Part shown: positions 49,349 through 53,373 of the stretch, piece after piece
Layout: each line of letters starts with the position of its first letter
Numbering within the stretch: the stretch's first letter is position 1
Assembly (NCBI GenBank): GCA_937894085.1
Contig: CALCSG010000397.1
Span: 1 to 53,373 of the forward strand
Source: an uncultured Gammaproteobacteria bacterium
GTDB taxonomy: Bacteria; Pseudomonadota; Gammaproteobacteria; GCA-001735895
Direction: 5' to 3'
DNA length: 53,373 nt
Made by a program: the position numbers and the translations under genes
The notes under the pieces: generated by a model
Told to the model about the DNA's origin: nothing
The model's database searches: none
What the model saw: only the letters and a program-made list of their open reading frames with translations

Positions 49349-51502
49349 ATGAAAACAGCTCATCTCACAGCCGTTAAGAGCACCATTGTCGACATCCCCC
49401 TGCAGAATGCATCTCAAGATATCTGGCACACAAAATATCAACTGAAAACCAAAGATGGAGTAGCGGTCGACCAGAATATTGATGACACCTACCAACGGGT
49501 GGCCAAAGCGCTGGCAGAGATCGAAACAGGTAACAAGGCTCAAGGTAAGTGGCAGGAAAAGTTCCTCTGGGCGCTACGCAATGGTGCAATACCTGCGGGC
49601 CGTATCATCTCCAATGCGGGTGCACTTAAGTACAAACCCGCCACTTCCACCATCAACTGTACTGTCTCCGGCACAATCAAGGACTCTATGAATGATATTC
49701 TGGGCAAGGTCCATGAAGCGGGCCTCACCCTCAAGGCCGGTTGTGGTATCGGCTACGAGTACTCAACCCTGCGTCCACAGGGTGCCTACGTAAGCGGTGC
49801 CGGTGCCTACACCTCCGGCCCCCTTTCGTTTATGGATATCTACGATAAGATGTGTTTTACGGTCTCTTCTGCCGGTGGCCGCCGCGGTGCCCAGATGGCC
49901 ACCTTTGATGTGGGCCATCCAGATGTGATGGAGTTTATCGGTGCCAAACGTGAAGATGGGAGACTGCGCCAGTTCAACCTCTCACTTCTTATTACCGATG
50001 AGTTCATGGAAGGGGTAAAGAACAATGGCGATTGGCAGCTTGCCTTCCCCATCACCGAACATGAGGTTGAGACCGACAAACCCGACCTCACCGACAGCAG
50101 CAAATTTGTCTGGCGTGAGTGGCCGCAGACCGAAGGTTATATCACTAGCGAATCCGGACTGGTAGCCTGTCGCATCTACAATACCATTCGCGCCCGCCGC
50201 CTGTGGGATGTGATCATGTCATCCACCTACGACTACGCCGAACCCGGCTTCATTCTTATCGACAAGGTAAATGAGATGAACAACAACTGGTTCTGTGAAA
50301 ATGTTCGCGCCACCAACCCCTGTGGAGAGCAGCCGCTCCCCCCATACGGCGCCTGCCTGCTGGGTTCCATCAACCTTACCCGCTTTGTAGAGCAGCCCTT
50401 CACCAAACATGCAACCTTCAAATGGGACAAGTTCAAAAAGGTGGCCGCCATCTTCACCCGTATGCTGGATAACGTGGTGGAGATCAATGGGTTACCGCTG
50501 GCTAAGCAACGTCAGGAGATAGAGCATAAGCGCCGCCATGGCATGGGCTACCTGGGACTGGGCTCTACCATGACTATGCTCGGCATGAAGTATGGGGATG
50601 ATACCTCCCTGGAGTTCACCGAGCGCGTTACCCGTGAGCTGGCGATTGCTGGATGGCGTACCGGCCTGGAACTGGCGAGGGAAAAGGGGGCTGCTCCTAT
50701 CATGAACGAAGAGTTCAAAGTGACCGAGGCTATGCTGGCCGCTCGCCCTGAAATGAGCAAAGACAACTGGAAGCTGGGTGACAAGATAAAGGGCAAAATC
50801 CTCCACGCCCGCTATAGTCGCTATATGCAGCAGCTAGCCACCATAGAGCCAGAGCTGGTTGAGGAGCTAAGCCAAATCGGTTGCCGCTTCACTCACCACA
50901 GCTCCATCGCTCCCACCGGTACCATCTCTCTCTCCCTGGCCAATAATGCCAGTAATGGGATCGAGCCCAGCTTTGCTCACCACTATTCCCGCAATATCAT
51001 TAAACAGGGCAAGAAGAGCAAGGAGAAGGTGGATGTCTTCAGTTTCGAACTTTTGTCATACCGTGATCAGATCAACGCCAAAGCAATGCCATTCTCGGGG
51101 GAGCCTGAAAATAGCCTGCCAGATTACTTTATTACAACTGACGACATTACACCAAAGCAACATGTTGATGTGCAGGCAGCAGCCCAGAAGTGGATCGACT
51201 CATCCATTTCTAAAACTGCCAACGTGCCCGCCGACTATCCTTATGAGGAGTTCAAGGATATCTACCTCTACGCCTACGAGCAGGGACTGAAGGGATGCAC
51301 CACCTTCCGCTTTAACCCTGAGGCATTCCAGGGTGTGCTGGTAAAGGAGGAGGATCTGGAGAACACCACCTACAAATTTACACTGGAGGGAGGTGAAATC
51401 GTAGAGGTTAAGGGTAATGAGGAGATTGAGTATGATGGGGAGACCCACACCGCAGCCAATCTGTTTGATGCCTTGAAAGAGGGGTATTACGGGAAACTGT
51501 GA
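49349..51502 (+). CDS. nrdJa: B12-dependent (class II) ribonucleotide reductase, large part
   Basis: 717 aa. It reduces ribonucleotides using adenosylcobalamin and needs no oxygen. Active-site pieces: INCTVSGTIKD with the first redox Cys, KAGCGIGYEYSTLRPQGAYV, and NPCGEQPLPPYGACLLGSIN with the thiyl-radical Cys and catalytic Glu (about 323). The C-terminal redox Cys pair is missing here and is supplied by the next gene, as in Pseudomonas nrdJa-nrdJb. ATG at 49349 follows AAAGG. Regulation by NrdR is inferred from the two boxes upstream. Chromosomal housekeeping gene rather than element cargo. Confidence 0.9.
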   Translation: MKTAHLTAVKSTIVDIPLQNASQDIWHTKYQLKTKDGVAVDQNIDDTYQRVAKALAEIETGNKAQGKWQEKFLWALRNGAIPAGRIISNAGALKYKPATSTINCTVSGTIKDSMNDILGKVHEAGLTLKAGCGIGYEYSTLRPQGAYVSGAGAYTSGPLSFMDIYDKMCFTVSSAGGRRGAQMATFDVGHPDVMEFIGAKREDGRLRQFNLSLLITDEFMEGVKNNGDWQLAFPITEHEVETDKPDLTDSSKFVWREWPQTEGYITSESGLVACRIYNTIRARRLWDVIMSSTYDYAEPGFILIDKVNEMNNNWFCENVRATNPCGEQPLPPYGACLLGSINLTRFVEQPFTKHATFKWDKFKKVAAIFTRMLDNVVEINGLPLAKQRQEIEHKRRHGMGYLGLGSTMTMLGMKYGDDTSLEFTERVTRELAIAGWRTGLELAREKGAAPIMNEEFKVTEAMLAARPEMSKDNWKLGDKIKGKILHARYSRYMQQLATIEPELVEELSQIGCRFTHHSSIAPTGTISLSLANNASNGIEPSFAHHYSRNIIKQGKKSKEKVDVFSFELLSYRDQINAKAMPFSGEPENSLPDYFITTDDITPKQHVDVQAAAQKWIDSSISKTANVPADYPYEEFKDIYLYAYEQGLKGCTTFRFNPEAFQGVLVKEEDLENTTYKFTLEGGEIVEVKGNEEIEYDGETHTAANLFDALKEGYYGKL

Positions 51503-51562
51503 TGGTACCCGGTACTTGAGAGTTCGATAGTTCCATAGAAAAATTACAAAGAGATAGAAAAA

Positions 51563-52246
51563 ATGACCATTAAACTAGAGCAAAAAATCACAGGCTACGA
51601 AGTAGTCAGCAAGAATGAACCTGTAGCAGTAGAAGAGAAGGAAGAAAATAACATCATCCAGATGCATGAGAAGGTGGCCCGCCCCGAGATGCTGTTTGGT
51701 TCCACCTACAAGATCAAAACCCCTCAGTCTGATTATGCCCTCTATGTCACTATAAATGACATGATCCTTAATAAAGATACAGCCCACGAGATACGGCGTC
51801 CTTTTGAGGTCTTTATCAACTCAAAAAATATGGATCACTATCAGTGGATTGTGGCCCTCACACTGATCATCTCCGCCGTGTTCAGAAAGGGGGGGGATGT
51901 CACCTTCCTGGTGGAAGAGCTCCGTTCCGTCTTCGATCCCAGTGGTGGCTACTTTAAGCGCGGTGGCAAGTTTATGCCCTCTCTGGTGGCGGAGATTGGT
52001 GACGTCATTTGTGACCACATGGTAATGATCGGCATGATCAAGGAGCAGAAGCTTGATGAGAATGTCCAGAATATTCTTGATGCCAAGCGGGAAGAGTTTG
52101 AGCGCAACATGGGTCTGAAGGATAGCCGCCACACAAGTGAATTTCCCGTTGGGGCTCAGCTGTGCAAAAAATGCCATACCAAAGCAGCAATCATGATGGA
52201 TGGGTGTCTCACCTGTCTCAACTGCGGCGAATCAAAATGTGGCTAA
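51563..52246 (+). CDS. nrdJb: Class II ribonucleotide reductase, small part with TSCPD-like and zinc-binding end
   Basis: 227 aa, 60 bp downstream of nrdJa and probably cotranscribed. The middle (YALYVTINDMILNKDTAHEI, EVFINSKNMDHYQWIVALTL) matches the TSCPD-type C-terminal region of class II reductases; the end has a Cys cluster (CKKCHTKAAIMMDGCLTCLN then CGESKCG) carrying the zinc-binding and redox-active cysteines that re-reduce the NrdJa active site. ATG at 51563 follows a weak AGAGATAG. Confidence 0.85.
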   Translation: MTIKLEQKITGYEVVSKNEPVAVEEKEENNIIQMHEKVARPEMLFGSTYKIKTPQSDYALYVTINDMILNKDTAHEIRRPFEVFINSKNMDHYQWIVALTLIISAVFRKGGDVTFLVEELRSVFDPSGGYFKRGGKFMPSLVAEIGDVICDHMVMIGMIKEQKLDENVQNILDAKREEFERNMGLKDSRHTSEFPVGAQLCKKCHTKAAIMMDGCLTCLNCGESKCG

Positions 52247-52348
52247 TGTCACTATTTTAGTGAGCATATTGATATTTATCATTTTGCAAACCATATTATT
52301 TTGTAACTGTATATCTCATTATTATCTTTTGATCAGTTATATATCGCT

Positions 52349-53233
52349 ATGAAAAAATCTCCGTTTAATCTTGATGATGACTCCACTTACCAGAAATGGC
52401 GTGACTGGAAACTGGAAAATTGTGCCCGGGATGTAAGTGACTTTATTGTGGAGATCGATGATCCCCGCAAATTGACTCAGGTCCAGCATGACGCCATTCT
52501 GGATCGCTGTAAAAAATACAACATGGCTGTCTATATCAGTAAACTGGGTGATGTTGAGGGAACCGATATTCCCCGTGGTATTGGCAGTGCATTTGGTCTG
52601 GAGAACCTGGATCATAACCGGGGGGCTGAATCTGACGCAGTCACTGCCCTTACGGTTCAGGATGATGCGTATCACGGCGCATACATCCCATACTCCAACA
52701 AAGAGATTCACTGGCACACAGATGGTTACTACAACCGTCTCGATCTACAGAATCATTCCCTGCTGCTCCACTGCGTAAGACCAGCCATGAGCGGCGGTGA
52801 AAATGCAGTTATAGACAATGAGCTGGTCTACATTCTTATGCGTGATGAGAATCCGGAGTATATCCGCGCCCTAATGGCAGAGGATGCCGTTCTCTACCCA
52901 GAGAACGTTGTGGACGGAGTTGAACTTCGCCCCAACCGTATCGGTCCAGTCTGGATGGTTACCGCTGATGGTCACCTCCACATGCGCTACACCATGCGTA
53001 AGAGAAATGTGGCGTGGAAAGATGATCCGATCGTAAAGGACTCGGTATCCTGGTTAGAAAATCTACTCAATGGGGATTCTGAGCATATTTTTCGCGCAAC
53101 CCTTCAATCTGGCTGGGGGCTGGTGAGCAACAACGTTCTTCACGATAGAAGTGGCTTTAAGGATGATGAGGACCCAGCCAAAAAACGCCTGCTCTACCGT
53201 GCTCGCTACTACGACCGTATTCAGGGAATTTAA
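52349..53233 (+). CDS. TauD/TfdA-family Fe(II)/2-oxoglutarate dioxygenase
   Basis: 294 aa. The iron-binding facial triad is visible: HWHTDGYY (H-x-D, about residue 121) and the distal His in NVLHDRSGF (about 263), followed by the 2-oxoglutarate-binding Arg in LLYRARYYDR (about 284). The substrate cannot be read from the sequence; relatives act on taurine, sulfonates, betaines or amino-acid derivatives. It is about 100 bp downstream of nrdJb and may be a separate unit. The last 140 bp of the window contain no further supported gene. Confidence 0.75.
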   Translation: MKKSPFNLDDDSTYQKWRDWKLENCARDVSDFIVEIDDPRKLTQVQHDAILDRCKKYNMAVYISKLGDVEGTDIPRGIGSAFGLENLDHNRGAESDAVTALTVQDDAYHGAYIPYSNKEIHWHTDGYYNRLDLQNHSLLLHCVRPAMSGGENAVIDNELVYILMRDENPEYIRALMAEDAVLYPENVVDGVELRPNRIGPVWMVTADGHLHMRYTMRKRNVAWKDDPIVKDSVSWLENLLNGDSEHIFRATLQSGWGLVSNNVLHDRSGFKDDEDPAKKRLLYRARYYDRIQGI

Positions 53234-53373
53234 CTCTTTGCATTCCAGATAGGGAGGTCCGGGAGCATCTATCCCGACTATTTCAAAAACATGGATATCC
53301 AAATTGTTTTACCTCTTTTTATAATTAGTGCCTGAACGGAAAAGCACCAATTTCAAAAATTCTTTCCATTTCA

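Noticed and set aside
49349-53233. Ribonucleotide reductase and dioxygenase as conjugative cargo
   Set aside because: Ordinary chromosomal genes with an NrdR-type promoter; they carry none of the leader elements of the backbone.
1-53373. tRNA or rRNA genes, CRISPR array, integrase, oriT
   Set aside because: Looked for by eye and not found; short or unusual ones could be missed without a covariance search.

Overview
The window looks like the chromosome of a gammaproteobacterium of about 42-45% GC carrying a large integrated conjugative element. The right end (about 49.2-53.2 kb) is ordinary chromosome: a split, B12-dependent class II ribonucleotide reductase (nrdJa-nrdJb, the arrangement known from Pseudomonas) behind a promoter with two NrdR-type boxes, then a TauD/TfdA-type dioxygenase. 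I cannot name the genus.

From the left edge to about 40.9 kb the backbone is that of an SXT/R391/IncA-C-like conjugative element: the C-terminal part of TraN, a DUF1845-like protein, a CobS-like MoxR ATPase, SSB, a Bet/RecT annealase, a YqaJ-type exonuclease, a DUF4942 methyltransferase, DUF3150, a CobT-like VWA protein, a NYN-domain protein, a TOPRIM primase and a secreted non-specific nuclease. Into it are set (i) a GC-rich minus-strand block at 2.7-7.0 kb (MerR-receiver regulator, unknown protein, and an 876-aa fusion of ARPP-1-like, ADP-ribosylglycohydrolase and phosphoesterase domains), (ii) a UPF0175/DUF3368 PIN toxin-antitoxin pair at 18.5-19.4 kb, and (iii) a tightly packed five-gene operon at 20.2-31.1 kb encoding a 1626-aa UPF1/DNA2-like helicase, a PIN nuclease, a coiled-coil protein, a ClpB-like AAA+ ATPase and an NrdG-like radical-SAM protein. 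I match this operon to no named defence system; it is the best candidate for an undescribed protein system here.

The second striking feature is not protein-coding. About sixteen backbone genes are preceded by the same kind of structured leader, 18-45 nt before the start codon. Its core is a nested stem built from C- and G-blocks (A-B-C-D-E; A pairs with D, B with C, and D can instead pair with E). At the heads of transcription units two further hairpins precede it (P0, and P1 of the GCTGG...CCAGC type). P0 and P1 vary in sequence with compensatory changes, which points to a conserved RNA used as a regulon-wide control element. Two further copies have no gene behind them.

From about 40.9 to 49 kb the sequence is mixed: a frameshifted GC-rich gene with a RelE-like C-terminus, an orphan ParA, a DUF4143 ATPase translationally coupled to a truncated AAA protein, and a 1062-aa surface lipoprotein with 300-bp tandem repeats, flanked by two copies of a roughly 180-bp repeat. 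No integrase, att site, oriT, tRNA, rRNA or CRISPR array is visible in the window.
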